NCBI GenBank assembly: GCA_026417975.1
Contig: JAOACD010000003.1
Coordinates: 1-64,000, forward strand
DNA length: 64,000 nucleotides
Direction of reading: 5' to 3'
Source of the DNA: Melioribacter sp.
Lineage (GTDB): Bacteria; Bacteroidota; Ignavibacteria; Ignavibacteriales; Melioribacteraceae
Shown: one piece after another, positions 38,479 to 47,392 of the stretch
Position numbering within the stretch: position 1 is the first letter of the stretch
Layout of the letters: every line of letters starts with the position of its first letter
The notes under the pieces: model-generated
What the model saw: only the letters and a program-made list of their open reading frames with translations
The model's database searches: none
What the model was told of the DNA's origin: nothing
Translations under genes and position numbers: made by a program

Positions 38479-39183
38479 ATGGATACTGTATTATTACCGG
38501 GCTCTCTTTATCAAGTCAAATTTTTATTTGATAATCTTACTATTAAACCACAAAGTATACTTGTAATTGGCGGAGGAAATGAAGTCATAGCTGTAAAAGT
38601 TTCTAACCATTATAATACTAATGTAACTCTAATAGTTGATGAATATGAATTATTTATAAATGCGAGATTAATAATTGGTAATAACAAAAATGTAAGTGTT
38701 ATTTTGATGAGTTACGAAACAACTGATTTCACTAGCAGTTACTTTGATTTAGTTTATGCTCAAGCGTCTATTTCTTTAACTAATAGAAATAAAATTGTAC
38801 GAGAAATTGTTCGTATACTTAAACCCAAAGGATATTTGTGTGTAGGCGAATTAATCAATCTGAAAGATGATGTCCCAAAATTTATGAAAGATATATATGA
38901 AGCTTCTAATCTTTTGCCATTACCAAAAAATGAAGCAGAAAAATATTACATACAAAGGGGCTTCAAAGTTTTAAAGTACCAAGACTTGTCTTATACTTTA
39001 GAAGAATATTATACGGCTTTTTTAAATAAACTAAAAAAAGAGAAAGAAAAATTGGAAGAAGAAAAGGCTTACTATAAGAAATTGTTTAAGAGAATTAGCC
39101 ATGAATCCAATGCATACTTAAAATTAGGAGGAGATAAATATTTAGGTTTTTATGCATTACTTTTAGAAAAGGAGGAAATTTGA
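38479..39183 (+). CDS. Methyltransferase-like protein (SAM-fold) of unknown substrate
   Basis: This 234-residue protein has a class I methyltransferase-like core: a motif I glycine loop VIGGGNEVIAVK, the strand YFDLVYAQASISL, and EIVRILKPKGYLCVGELINL, as in Methyltransf_11-type enzymes. Residues about 170-215 form a strongly charged helix (NKLKKEKEKLEEEKAYYKKL) that is probably a coiled coil and is not part of the standard fold. The second gene of the run, the histidine kinase, is 27 nt upstream. The RNA methyltransferase overlaps its stop by 4 nt (TTGA), implying translational coupling. The substrate is unknown. Confidence 0.7.
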   Translation: MDTVLLPGSLYQVKFLFDNLTIKPQSILVIGGGNEVIAVKVSNHYNTNVTLIVDEYELFINARLIIGNNKNVSVILMSYETTDFTSSYFDLVYAQASISLTNRNKIVREIVRILKPKGYLCVGELINLKDDVPKFMKDIYEASNLLPLPKNEAEKYYIQRGFKVLKYQDLSYTLEEYYTAFLNKLKKEKEKLEEEKAYYKKLFKRISHESNAYLKLGGDKYLGFYALLLEKEEI

Positions 39184-40619
39184 AGAAAGGCGATTTAATC
39201 GAACTTGAAATTACAGATTATGCTTTTGAAGGAAAGGGTATTTCAAAAATTATAAAGGACTATCAACAAATAGACACAGGAAGTCAAAAAAAATTTGTTA
39301 TTTTTGTTGAAAACACTTACCCTGGCGATAGGGTAATTGCTCAAATAAATAAAATTAAGAAATCTTATGCCGAAGCAAAGGTTAAACAATTAATAGTAAA
39401 ATCAAGTAATCGTATAAATCCTTTGTGTAAACACTATGGTATATGTGGAGGGTGTAAACAGCAAGACTTAGATTATCAAATACAATTGAAATATAAAGAA
39501 CAACAAGTAAAAGATATCTTCGAAAGGATAGGAGGATTTTCTAATCTTAACATTGAGCCAATTATTCCATCTGAAAAAATATTTTTTTATAGAAACAAGA
39601 TGGAATTTTCTTTTGCTTCAAAAAGATGGTTAACCGAAGATGAAATATCTTCTATGCAAGATGTTAAAGATAAAAATTTTGCTCTTGGTCTTCACATTCC
39701 TAATTTTTACGACAAAGTGCTCGACATAAAAGAATGTTATCTTCAATCACACATTAGCAATAAAATTTTGAATTTAACAAGAGATTTTTTCAAAAATAAA
39801 AATGTGACAATTTACTCTACAGAAACACATATAGGTTTTCTGAGGAATCTTGTTATTAAGCAATCATCTTATACAAATGAGATAATGGTTAATATAGTTA
39901 CCTCGGAAGAAAATGAAGATTTGATGTTTCAGTATAAAGATACTTTAGTTAGTGCTATTCCTGAAATTACAACAATTGTTAATAATATCAATAAAAAGAA
40001 ATCGCAAGTAGCATTGGGAGATTATGAAATTATTCTTTATGGAAAGGGTTATATTTTTGATTATATAGGAAATTATAAATTTCGTATAAGTGCTAATTCT
40101 TTTTTTCAAACTAATACATTGCAAGCAGAGAAACTATATCAAACAGCATTAAGTTTTGCAAATCTTAAAGGTACTGAAATTATTTATGATTTGTATTCTG
40201 GTGCGGGTACAATTCCAATATTTATATCTGGTAAAGCGAAGGAAATTTATGGTTTTGAAAATGTGAACTCAGCAATCGAAGATGCAAAAGTTAATTTAGA
40301 ATTAAATAGTGTAACTAACTTTCAACCCGTGCTATGTGATTTAAATAAATCTTTTATTCCGCTAATTAGAGAAAAGAAAATACCTAAACCTGATGTTATA
40401 ATTGCCGATCCACCAAGAAGCGGTATGAATCCAAAAACAGTGAAAGATATTTTACAATTGAGGCCAGAAAAGATAATTTATATTAGTTGTAATCCTGCAA
40501 CTCAGGCAAGAGATTTAAAATTAATTTGTGAAAAGGATTATAAATTGGTAAAAATGCAACCTGTTGATATGTTTCCTCATACTTATCATATCGAAAATGT
40601 TGCATTGTTAGTAAAATAA
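39180..40619 (+). CDS. RNA m5U methyltransferase (RlmD/RumA/TrmA-like, class with TRAM and Fe-S cysteines)
   Basis: This 479-residue enzyme has a TRAM-type N-terminus (GDLIELEITDYAFEGKGIS). It has an iron-sulfur cysteine set beginning C83, C89 and C92 (LCKHYGICGGCKQ), the SAM-binding core (FFQTNTLQAEKLY, YDLYSGAGTIPIF, GFENVNSAIEDA), and IADPPRSGM. The catalytic cysteine is C437 in YISCNPATQARDL. It methylates carbon-5 of a uridine in 23S rRNA or tRNA; the site is not certain. It starts with TTG overlapping the stop of the previous gene (TTGA), numbering here being from that codon. It looks complete. Confidence 0.9.
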   Translation: MKKGDLIELEITDYAFEGKGISKIIKDYQQIDTGSQKKFVIFVENTYPGDRVIAQINKIKKSYAEAKVKQLIVKSSNRINPLCKHYGICGGCKQQDLDYQIQLKYKEQQVKDIFERIGGFSNLNIEPIIPSEKIFFYRNKMEFSFASKRWLTEDEISSMQDVKDKNFALGLHIPNFYDKVLDIKECYLQSHISNKILNLTRDFFKNKNVTIYSTETHIGFLRNLVIKQSSYTNEIMVNIVTSEENEDLMFQYKDTLVSAIPEITTIVNNINKKKSQVALGDYEIILYGKGYIFDYIGNYKFRISANSFFQTNTLQAEKLYQTALSFANLKGTEIIYDLYSGAGTIPIFISGKAKEIYGFENVNSAIEDAKVNLELNSVTNFQPVLCDLNKSFIPLIREKKIPKPDVIIADPPRSGMNPKTVKDILQLRPEKIIYISCNPATQARDLKLICEKDYKLVKMQPVDMFPHTYHIENVALLVK

Positions 40620-40629
40620 AAATAGTGTA

Positions 40630-41178
40630 ATGATTGAAGAATTAAAAAGTAAAATAGAAACAATTTTTCGTAATTCAAGCTCACCTGAAGAACTCTTCGA
40701 TGCTTTTGATGAGGCGATTAGATTAAAGATAGATGATGTAGAAATATACAAAGTATTACTTGGAAATCCTGCATTGTCTTTAGATGAAATCAAAATGTAT
40801 GCAGAAAAATTAATTAAAGAATTTGATAGTAGAAAATTTCAAATTACTATGTGGACTGCAGAAGTATTTGAAAATTTACAAAGTAATTACGATTATCTTG
40901 AAAGTGCTTTTAATTATTATGTAAAAGCAATTCAATTTAACCCTTCTTCATATGAGCCACTCTTAGGATTGCTGAAATTGTATAATTATGAAATTAATTT
41001 GCCTATAAATCAAAAAATAATTCAGCAGATAGAATACAATTTGCCATCTGTTAAATTAAAAAGCAAAGTATATTTTGAACTTGCAAACTTGTATAAGAGA
41101 CTTGGGGAGTATAAACTCGAAGCAAAATACATTGCATTAGGAGAAAAAGCAATGGAAAACGAAATAGGAGATAATTAA
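40630..41178 (+). CDS. Hypothetical helical protein, TPR-like
   Basis: This 182-residue protein has no recognised family. It is helical throughout; two pairs of helices resemble tetratricopeptide repeats (YDYLESAFNYYVKAIQFNPSSYEPLLGLLKLY and SKVYFELANLYKRLGEYKLEAKYIALGEKA). There is no signal peptide. It begins 10 nt after the RNA methyltransferase gene and ends the plus-strand run that starts with the two-component genes. It may be co-transcribed with them; the function is unknown. Confidence 0.7.
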   Translation: MIEELKSKIETIFRNSSSPEELFDAFDEAIRLKIDDVEIYKVLLGNPALSLDEIKMYAEKLIKEFDSRKFQITMWTAEVFENLQSNYDYLESAFNYYVKAIQFNPSSYEPLLGLLKLYNYEINLPINQKIIQQIEYNLPSVKLKSKVYFELANLYKRLGEYKLEAKYIALGEKAMENEIGDN

Positions 41179-41305
41179 GAAAATTAGTATTGCATAATTT
41201 AAAAGATAGTATATAGAAAAAAAGATTGTATAAGTTAGTTATAGTAAAAATAAAAATGAAATTCTTATTAGGTATATTTAAGAATATAGGAAACAGTAAA
41301 CTTTT

Positions 41306-44011
41306 TTAATAATAATACCCAATTGTAAAATAAAAGAAAGTAGGTCCCCAAACTACTATATTTTTGGGTAATGTATTTTTGATAAAGAAGCTTTTACCAA
41401 ATGAAAAATCTGCAGGTCCAATTGGTGTTTGAAATGAAATTGTTCCTCCAAACCCGTGACGTAAATCTTTAAATCTAATTTCTTCTTTTTGAGACCATAT
41501 TGAGCCTATATCATATCTTAAGCTTATATAGGTTGTAAAAAATAATTTTACAGGTAGCTTGTATCTATATCCTAAAGAAGAAAGAAAGATTTGTCTTCCT
41601 CTGTATTCATATTCTCTCATACCAAAAAAAGAACTTTGTCCACCTAAAGAAAATTGTTGACTTAGAGGGAGTGTATTATCGGCAAATCCAAGTACCCCTC
41701 TAAAGATTAATGTATGCTTTTTAAATATGCTAAATGTATTTTTATAGTCAAAGTAGAATTTAGTATATCCCACATCCCCGCCCAATGCAGTTTGTGCTGT
41801 TTCGTAAAAAGTTTTAACAAGAAATCCTTCTGTTGGATATGGATAATCATTTTGAGAATCAATTGCTAATGTAAATCTTAACGCTGAAATAATCGATTTA
41901 TATGTTAGTAAATGGTAATTAGATTTGTTTTTTATTTGGTCTTGTTGGAACCTTGCTTCAATAAGTAAATTACCGAATCTTTGTACTTGTGTCCCAATGC
42001 CAAAAGAACCACCGTAAAAAATTTGTCTATATTCACCAACCTTGTTTCTTATAAATCTATTAAAAACAGCTGTTGAATCATCTTTATAAATATTTACATC
42101 GTTAAATTCATAAAAAGCTCGAACTTTGTAGGTTAGATAAGTATCGAAGACACGATTTGCCTTGTGTTCAAAAATGTATGACCTAGTTCGAATTCCACCA
42201 GAAAAAATTGCACCAATTTCAGTTCCCGTTCCATTAAAATTTTCGTTTCTTATATCTACCGAAGCTTGTGAATAATTTTCATTATCAATTCTAAAGCCTA
42301 AGCGGACAATACTTGCGGGTTTTTCAATTAAACGTATATGTACATGGTTTTTTCCATTATTATTTTCTGTTAAAAGTTCTACTTGTTCAAATAGATTTGT
42401 ACTTCGCAAATTAGTTAGACCTTGTTTTGCGTCGTTATAATTAAAATAGTCGCCTTTCTTCAATGGGAATTCTCGTGTAATAACTTTTTCATTTGTTTTA
42501 ATATTGCCTTCTGTAGTTATAGTATCAATTTTACCTTCATTTATTTCTATTATTAATTTGTTGGAATTTTCTTCGTAGTATACTTTATTAATTTGCGCAA
42601 ATATTAATCCTTTCGAACGATAAAGTTTTAGTATTTTTAATAAAGCACTTAAAACTGAATCTGGATTATATGGTTTTCCAAGAAGAGGGTTTAGTATGTA
42701 AGTGAAATTCTCTGCTGTTAAAATGGAGTCTCCCTTTAATTCGTATGATTCTATTGGAGAGTTATTTACTGTTATAAGTTTGATAAAAGTTGTTTCTGGT
42801 TCTGTCTTTATTTCCCAGTACAGATCTTTATAGTTTCCAGTACGTTGGATTAAATATAGTTTGTAGAGCAACTCTTTACTACTAATCAGATTAAGATACT
42901 TTTTATTGATAACAGAATTTACTATTGAATCCGAGTGCTCGAAAAATACATTTGTAAAAAACTTTTCTTCTGATTTGAGTTTATTCTTAAATTGAGCTTC
43001 GAATTCCTTTTCTATGTTGGGAACAATTTCTTGTGCTTTATTATATCCTTTGTTTATAATTTCGCTTAAGTTTTTAAAGTCGGTATTTTTTCTACCTTCC
43101 AAATCGGGCTGAATAATAAAATCCGCAAGTTCAAGTTGTTGTTCATTTAAAATTTGCATTGGTATACTTACTAATTGGTCAGCAATAACCCATGGATAAT
43201 TTAGTTCACTTTCATGATATAGTGGACTAACAGCATTTGCAGCAATTACAATTTCGGCCCCAAGCATTTTAGTTTCTTTAACTGGAATATTTGCAACAAG
43301 TCCACCATCTACTAAATTATAATTACCTTTAATAACAGGAGGAAGCAACAATGTGACACTAGAACTTGCTTGAATTGCAAGGCTAAGGGGTGGTTTATCA
43401 ATTATTACTTTTTTTCCGGTAGATAAATCTGTTGCAATAGCTCTAAATTGGAATAAGAGTTCATCGAAGCTATTTTTAGGCTTAATAGGAGCACTTAACG
43501 AAAGTAGATTTAAGAAGTGTGCACCGCGCTGGCCAGATAAAATTGATTTTGGTAAAATAGGTTTAAGACCTTCTAGTCTAAACGATACAATTGCTTTGTC
43601 TTGGGTAATTTTTTGATCTACAAATAATTCATTTCTATTTGTTTGCTCGATAGTAAAAAAATCACCCCAATTTGTGTTACTTACAATCGAATCAATTTCT
43701 TCGATAGAATAACCTGAAGAATAAAGGCCGCCTATAATACTACCCATACTAGTGCCAACAATAAATTCAATTGGAATGTTTTTTTCTTCCAGTGCTTTAA
43801 GAATTCCAATTTGTGAAATTGCACGTGCTCCGCCGCCACTTAACGCTAGACCAACTTTTGGAAGGTTTTCTGGAATTTTTTTAGTCAAGCCAAAAGGTAG
43901 ATCTTTTTCTATAAGTTTTAGACGCAATGTGTCTTTTTGTTGTGCAAAGATGAAAGTAGAGAATAGCAGGAACAAAAAAAATTTATAAAGTTTTTTCACA
44001 ACAGTGTACAC
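41306..44011 (-). CDS. Patatin-like phospholipase fused to BamA-type outer-membrane barrel (PlpD-like)
   Basis: This 901-residue protein has a signal peptide (YKFFLFLLFSTFIFAQ). The patatin domain (about 50-330) has GGGARA at 59-64, the GTSMG nucleophile S88 and the catalytic D235 in VDGGLVANIP. POTRA-like segments follow (about 400-560, for example INEGKIDTITTEGNIKTNEKVI and YNDAKQGLTNLRSTNLFEQVEL). The C-terminal beta-barrel (about 570-901) reads YEFRGRQIF-like and ends FTIGYYY. This is the type Vd secretion architecture, in which a lipase is delivered through its own barrel. The yidC gene lies just upstream (6 nt), so it may be co-transcribed with the rpmH cluster. Confidence 0.9.
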   Translation of the reverse strand: MYTVVKKLYKFFLFLLFSTFIFAQQKDTLRLKLIEKDLPFGLTKKIPENLPKVGLALSGGGARAISQIGILKALEEKNIPIEFIVGTSMGSIIGGLYSSGYSIEEIDSIVSNTNWGDFFTIEQTNRNELFVDQKITQDKAIVSFRLEGLKPILPKSILSGQRGAHFLNLLSLSAPIKPKNSFDELLFQFRAIATDLSTGKKVIIDKPPLSLAIQASSSVTLLLPPVIKGNYNLVDGGLVANIPVKETKMLGAEIVIAANAVSPLYHESELNYPWVIADQLVSIPMQILNEQQLELADFIIQPDLEGRKNTDFKNLSEIINKGYNKAQEIVPNIEKEFEAQFKNKLKSEEKFFTNVFFEHSDSIVNSVINKKYLNLISSKELLYKLYLIQRTGNYKDLYWEIKTEPETTFIKLITVNNSPIESYELKGDSILTAENFTYILNPLLGKPYNPDSVLSALLKILKLYRSKGLIFAQINKVYYEENSNKLIIEINEGKIDTITTEGNIKTNEKVITREFPLKKGDYFNYNDAKQGLTNLRSTNLFEQVELLTENNNGKNHVHIRLIEKPASIVRLGFRIDNENYSQASVDIRNENFNGTGTEIGAIFSGGIRTRSYIFEHKANRVFDTYLTYKVRAFYEFNDVNIYKDDSTAVFNRFIRNKVGEYRQIFYGGSFGIGTQVQRFGNLLIEARFQQDQIKNKSNYHLLTYKSIISALRFTLAIDSQNDYPYPTEGFLVKTFYETAQTALGGDVGYTKFYFDYKNTFSIFKKHTLIFRGVLGFADNTLPLSQQFSLGGQSSFFGMREYEYRGRQIFLSSLGYRYKLPVKLFFTTYISLRYDIGSIWSQKEEIRFKDLRHGFGGTISFQTPIGPADFSFGKSFFIKNTLPKNIVVWGPTFFYFTIGYYY

Positions 44012-44017
44012 TGTATT

Positions 44018-45859
44018 TTATTTTCTTTTTTGAGCAGCTTTCTTTTGAGCCATTGCTTGTTTCTCTGCAGCTTCCATCATGCGTGCCCAAAAGCCCTGTT
44101 TTTTCTTTGGATTTGCTACTGGAACAAGTTCAATGTCATCCTTCTTTTTGTTGATGTAATACTGTTGAGCAATAGATAGCAAATTAAACATTAAGTAATA
44201 AAGATTTAATCCCGATGGAAATCCCATAAACATTAAAGTAAACATAATTGGCATAATGTAAACAAGAGCTTTTTGAGACGGATCCTTTACTGTTTGTTTT
44301 TGTTGTATAAACATTGTAATTCCAAGAATCAATGCAAGGCCGCTTATAATATCAATATTAAACAAAGGAATTTTAAATGGGAGTTTAAATATTTTATCCG
44401 GAGCAGAAAGATTATCTATCCATAGTATAAATGGTTTTTGTCTTATATCAATTACATTGTTAAACAAACTCCATAAGGCTATTAGAATAGGCATTTGTAA
44501 TAATATTGGTAGGCAACCGCCCATCGGATTAATTCCGTAAGTTGAATATAATTTCATTGTTTCTTTTTGGATTCTTTGGGGATCATCTTTATACTTTTCT
44601 TTAATTTCATTTATCTTGGGTTGGAGTAGTTGCATCTTTTTCATTGATTTCATGCTTTGGCGTGTAAGCGGATGCAAAGCAAATTTTATAATAATAGAAA
44701 GAACAATTATTACAAGACCATAGTTAGGAATAAATTTATGAAGAAATTGCATTAATGGTAAAAGAATATATTCTGAGATTGGTCTGATGATGAATTTTAG
44801 TCCAAAGAAACTACCAAAATCTACAATCACTTCAAAATTTTTTCCATAACTTTTTAATACATCATAATCAATAGGACCAAGATATAGCTTAAAGGAATCT
44901 TTTTGGTACTTTTGGTTTTTAAAAGGAACTTTTAGGCTTATGCTGTAATATTCTCTTACTCCAAAAAGATTTTGTTTATGAAATCCTTCGATATAAGCAC
45001 CGCCGTCATCGCTTGGATTGTTTGGTGCAAGAATCACAGAAAAATATTTACTTCTTACAGCAACCCAATCTACTTTTCCATTTATATCTTTGGTATATTT
45101 TTCTCCATCATGTGTTGCATCTATTATTGTTTGTTCTTCACCTGCATAGACGCTTGCATTTGAATGATTAGCTTCATCTACAGAATTCTTTTCTGTAAAA
45201 TTAATCCCATTATTCCAAACAACATCATATCTATAACTACTTATTACATCTTCAAAGTTTATTAATTCAATATCAACATCAGTAGCATAATTATTTCCGT
45301 AAAAAGTAAAATTCTTTTTTATTGTTTTATTGTCTTTTGTAGTGAATGTGTAAGATAAATGCAATGACTCTTTTCCAGAAAGTTTGAAGTAATAGTTATT
45401 ATTATTTAAATCAAAATCGAGATTAGATGTATTGATAAGTTTTCCGTCTTTTGTTACGAAAATAATATTAAAATCCCCACCTTGTTGGGTATTTACAAGT
45501 TGAACATGTCTGTTGTAAAAATCAGACTTGTCATAATCTTTATAATACCATGTTTCGTACTTTTTTAGATAATATTTTCTAATCCTTGCGCCTTTGCTTG
45601 TAAGTTCAATTTTTGCAAGGTCTGTTTCAATTGTAATTATTTTTTCTACTTTTTTTACAGTATTAAAAACAGAGTCTACTTCTTCTTTTTGCTGTTCTTT
45701 AACTGCCTTTTGTATGTTTTCTTTGGGTTTTTCAATTTTAACATGTGTTGTATCTTTTTGATTATTTTGTGGTGGAGTAGGAGTAGGAGTATTCCAATAT
45801 AGCCATAACATTAATATTATTCCTATTAAAATAAAACCTATAGTTGCTTGTCTATCCAT
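44018..45859 (-). CDS. yidC: Membrane protein insertase
   Basis: This 613-residue inner-membrane insertase has an N-terminal membrane anchor (ATIGFILIGIILMLWLYW) and a large periplasmic P1 domain (about 60-350, for example TDLAKIELTSKGARI). The Oxa1-type core follows (about 360-590; VIIVLSIIIKFALHPLTRQSMKSMKKMQLLQPKINEIKEKY and GINPMGGCLPILLQMPILIALWSLF). The C-terminal tail is basic (NPKKKQGFWARMMEAAEKQA). It helps inner-membrane proteins fold and enter the bilayer. It sits in the conserved order rpmH, rnpA, yidD, yidC, with yidD 14 nt upstream. Confidence 0.95.
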   Translation of the reverse strand: MDRQATIGFILIGIILMLWLYWNTPTPTPPQNNQKDTTHVKIEKPKENIQKAVKEQQKEEVDSVFNTVKKVEKIITIETDLAKIELTSKGARIRKYYLKKYETWYYKDYDKSDFYNRHVQLVNTQQGGDFNIIFVTKDGKLINTSNLDFDLNNNNYYFKLSGKESLHLSYTFTTKDNKTIKKNFTFYGNNYATDVDIELINFEDVISSYRYDVVWNNGINFTEKNSVDEANHSNASVYAGEEQTIIDATHDGEKYTKDINGKVDWVAVRSKYFSVILAPNNPSDDGGAYIEGFHKQNLFGVREYYSISLKVPFKNQKYQKDSFKLYLGPIDYDVLKSYGKNFEVIVDFGSFFGLKFIIRPISEYILLPLMQFLHKFIPNYGLVIIVLSIIIKFALHPLTRQSMKSMKKMQLLQPKINEIKEKYKDDPQRIQKETMKLYSTYGINPMGGCLPILLQMPILIALWSLFNNVIDIRQKPFILWIDNLSAPDKIFKLPFKIPLFNIDIISGLALILGITMFIQQKQTVKDPSQKALVYIMPIMFTLMFMGFPSGLNLYYLMFNLLSIAQQYYINKKKDDIELVPVANPKKKQGFWARMMEAAEKQAMAQKKAAQKRK

Positions 45860-45873
45860 TATGATTCCTTTTT

Positions 45874-46083
45874 TTATTCAACAGGGTCATAACCACCTTT
45901 GCTGAATGGATTGCATCTTAAAATTCTCCAAACAGCTTTAACTCCTCCCTTCAACACACCAAACTTTTCAAAAGATTCAATCGCATACTGTGAACAGGTT
46001 GGATAAAAACGACATGATGAAGGGAAGAGTGGCGAAATTAGTTTTTGATAAACTTTTATTAAGTGTATAAAAATAAATCGCAT
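45874..46083 (-). CDS. yidD: Membrane protein insertion efficiency factor
   Basis: This 69-residue protein has the YidD signature [33 protein letters not shown], with the conserved cysteines, and [14 protein letters not shown] at the end. It is a membrane-associated protein thought to help YidC-dependent insertion. The gene starts 1 nt after the rnpA stop and ends 14 nt before yidC. Full length for the family. Confidence 0.95.
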   Translation of the reverse strand: MRFIFIHLIKVYQKLISPLFPSSCRFYPTCSQYAIESFEKFGVLKGGVKAVWRILRCNPFSKGGYDPVE

Positions 46084-46084
46084 T

Positions 46085-46480
46085 TCAGATTCTAAGCTTT
46101 ATCTGATTCATCAGATCTAGAACTTCCGGCATTATATCCCATAACTTAATTTTTTTGTTGTTTTTTTGGTTTAAAGTATTAGAACTAATAATTAAAAGTA
46201 AATTAATTTTTTTTTCTTCACACATGGATTTCAATATAGCTTTGTTTAATCTAAATGATTCACGTAATAATCTTTTTAGTCTATTTCTCCAAACAGCTTT
46301 TCCACTTTTTCTCGAAACTACAAATGCAACTTTAACACCTACTTGACCAATACTGTTGATGTAATATATAGCTTTTAATTTCTGACTAGCTGAATAAATT
46401 GTTTTACCTTTCGTGTAAAGTAGTTCAAATTCTTTTTTCTTTTTGATTCTTTCTTTTGCAGAAAGACCAAATATTTTCAA
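46085..46480 (-). CDS. rnpA: Ribonuclease P protein component
   Basis: The protein subunit of RNase P, which trims tRNA 5' ends together with the RnpB RNA. It has the RnpA core ([34 protein letters not shown]), including the RNR basic motif. A longer frame reaches a TTG at 46498, but its first codons are themselves the ribosome-binding sequence (GGCGAGGAGG). The TTG at 46480, six nucleotides downstream of that AGGAGG, is the better start and gives 131 residues ([20 protein letters not shown]). rpmH ends 33 nt upstream. Confidence 0.9.
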   Translation of the reverse strand: MKIFGLSAKERIKKKKEFELLYTKGKTIYSASQKLKAIYYINSIGQVGVKVAFVVSRKSGKAVWRNRLKRLLRESFRLNKAILKSMCEEKKINLLLIISSNTLNQKNNKKIKLWDIMPEVLDLMNQIKLRI

Positions 46481-46513
46481 AACTATCCTCCTCGCCAATT
46501 TGCGAGGCTTTTA

Positions 46514-46660
46514 TTAGCGTTCGTCGCTAACTGTTAACTTTTTTCTTCCCTTAGCTCTTCTTCTTGCTAGTACTTTTCTTCCATTCTTTGTTGACATTCT
46601 CTGACGAAATCCATGTGTATTTCTTCTTTTTCTACGGCTTGGTTGATATGTTCTTTTCAT
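46514..46660 (-). CDS. rpmH: 50S ribosomal protein L34
   Basis: A 48-residue, very basic protein: [17 protein letters not shown] at the start, then [22 protein letters not shown] and a short SDER end. This is a complete ribosomal protein L34 in the exit-tunnel region of the large subunit. The gene heads the rpmH-rnpA-yidD-yidC cluster. dnaA, which often lies upstream, is absent here. Confidence 0.97.
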   Translation of the reverse strand: MKRTYQPSRRKRRNTHGFRQRMSTKNGRKVLARRRAKGRKKLTVSDER

Positions 46661-47392
46661 ATTCTACCTTAATTTCATTTGAAAGTGTGCAAAATTACAG
46701 AAATTATGCTTAAATAACAAAAGAGAACGGATAAAAAGAAAAACATTATTAGCTGAAGAAATGGTTTATTATAAAAAGGCGTTTTTGAGTTTAATAAATT
46801 GATTATTTTAGAACTTAAAATTTGTTATAATTTTATTTATAGTAATAATTGATATAAGCTTTAGTTTTTTTACTTTTTATTTGAAGCCTTGAAAATATAA
46901 TTGGCCTGATAATCATTTCGAATTAACACATCTTTTTAAAAGATAGATAATTAATTCAAGATATTAAAAAACTTAGCTAAATTAAAATTAATTTATTATA
47001 AAAATTGATTGTGCAAAGAGTTATAAAAAGAAGGCGGAAATCTCAGCAAGCAGCCCAGCCGATTACTGCTTACCAAAATAACCGCCCCTTTAATTAACTT
47101 TACTCCAAATAACTCAATCATTGTGCCATTCATTTTATTTTCTTTTTAGAAAAAAAATCATATTAACTTTGATTAATTGTCTCATTAGTAACCTAAGATC
47201 CCAAAAGAAAACATTTTTAATATAAGATTACCTTGTTATTTTTGTACTTCCTTGTAATTGAATTTTTAGCAAAATAAACTAGGAAATATAGTTTTATTGA
47301 TAAAATAATTTCATATCAAGTAACTTTATTAATTGATTTAAGTCTAAATAAGTAGAAAAAATGAATTATTTAAAAAATACATAGAGAAGAAT
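46661..47392. other. Long intergenic region upstream of rpmH; no gene seen
   Basis: About 730 nt of AT-rich DNA lie between the divergent rpmH cluster and the DUF5916 gene. It probably holds the rpmH promoter and, on the other side, that of the DUF5916 gene. I see no DnaA box matching TTATCCACA, so no origin can be claimed. The one distinctive element is the GC-rich hairpin at 47031-47090. Confidence 0.5.
47031..47090. ncRNA. GC-rich nested hairpin, possible structured RNA element
   Basis: A 60-nt GC-rich island in very AT-rich flanks. Outer arms GGCGG (47033-47037) and CCGCC (47082-47086) enclose inner arms AAGCAG (47048-47053) and CTGCTT (47066-47071) around a 12-nt loop. It matches no riboswitch or RNA class I can name, and the strand is uncertain. 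It could be a small RNA, an untranslated-region structure, a recombination site or a remnant. Confidence 0.3.

Noticed and set aside
47031-47090. TPP riboswitch, suggested by GCTGAGA on the minus strand within the hairpin
   Set aside because: The second TPP arm (the ACCC...TGAACCTGATC part) is missing, and the nearest minus-strand gene is rpmH, not a thiamine gene.
46661-47392. Possible oriC next to the rpmH-rnpA-yidD-yidC cluster
   Set aside because: The cluster often lies near oriC, but I found no DnaA-box cluster in this gap and no dnaA upstream.
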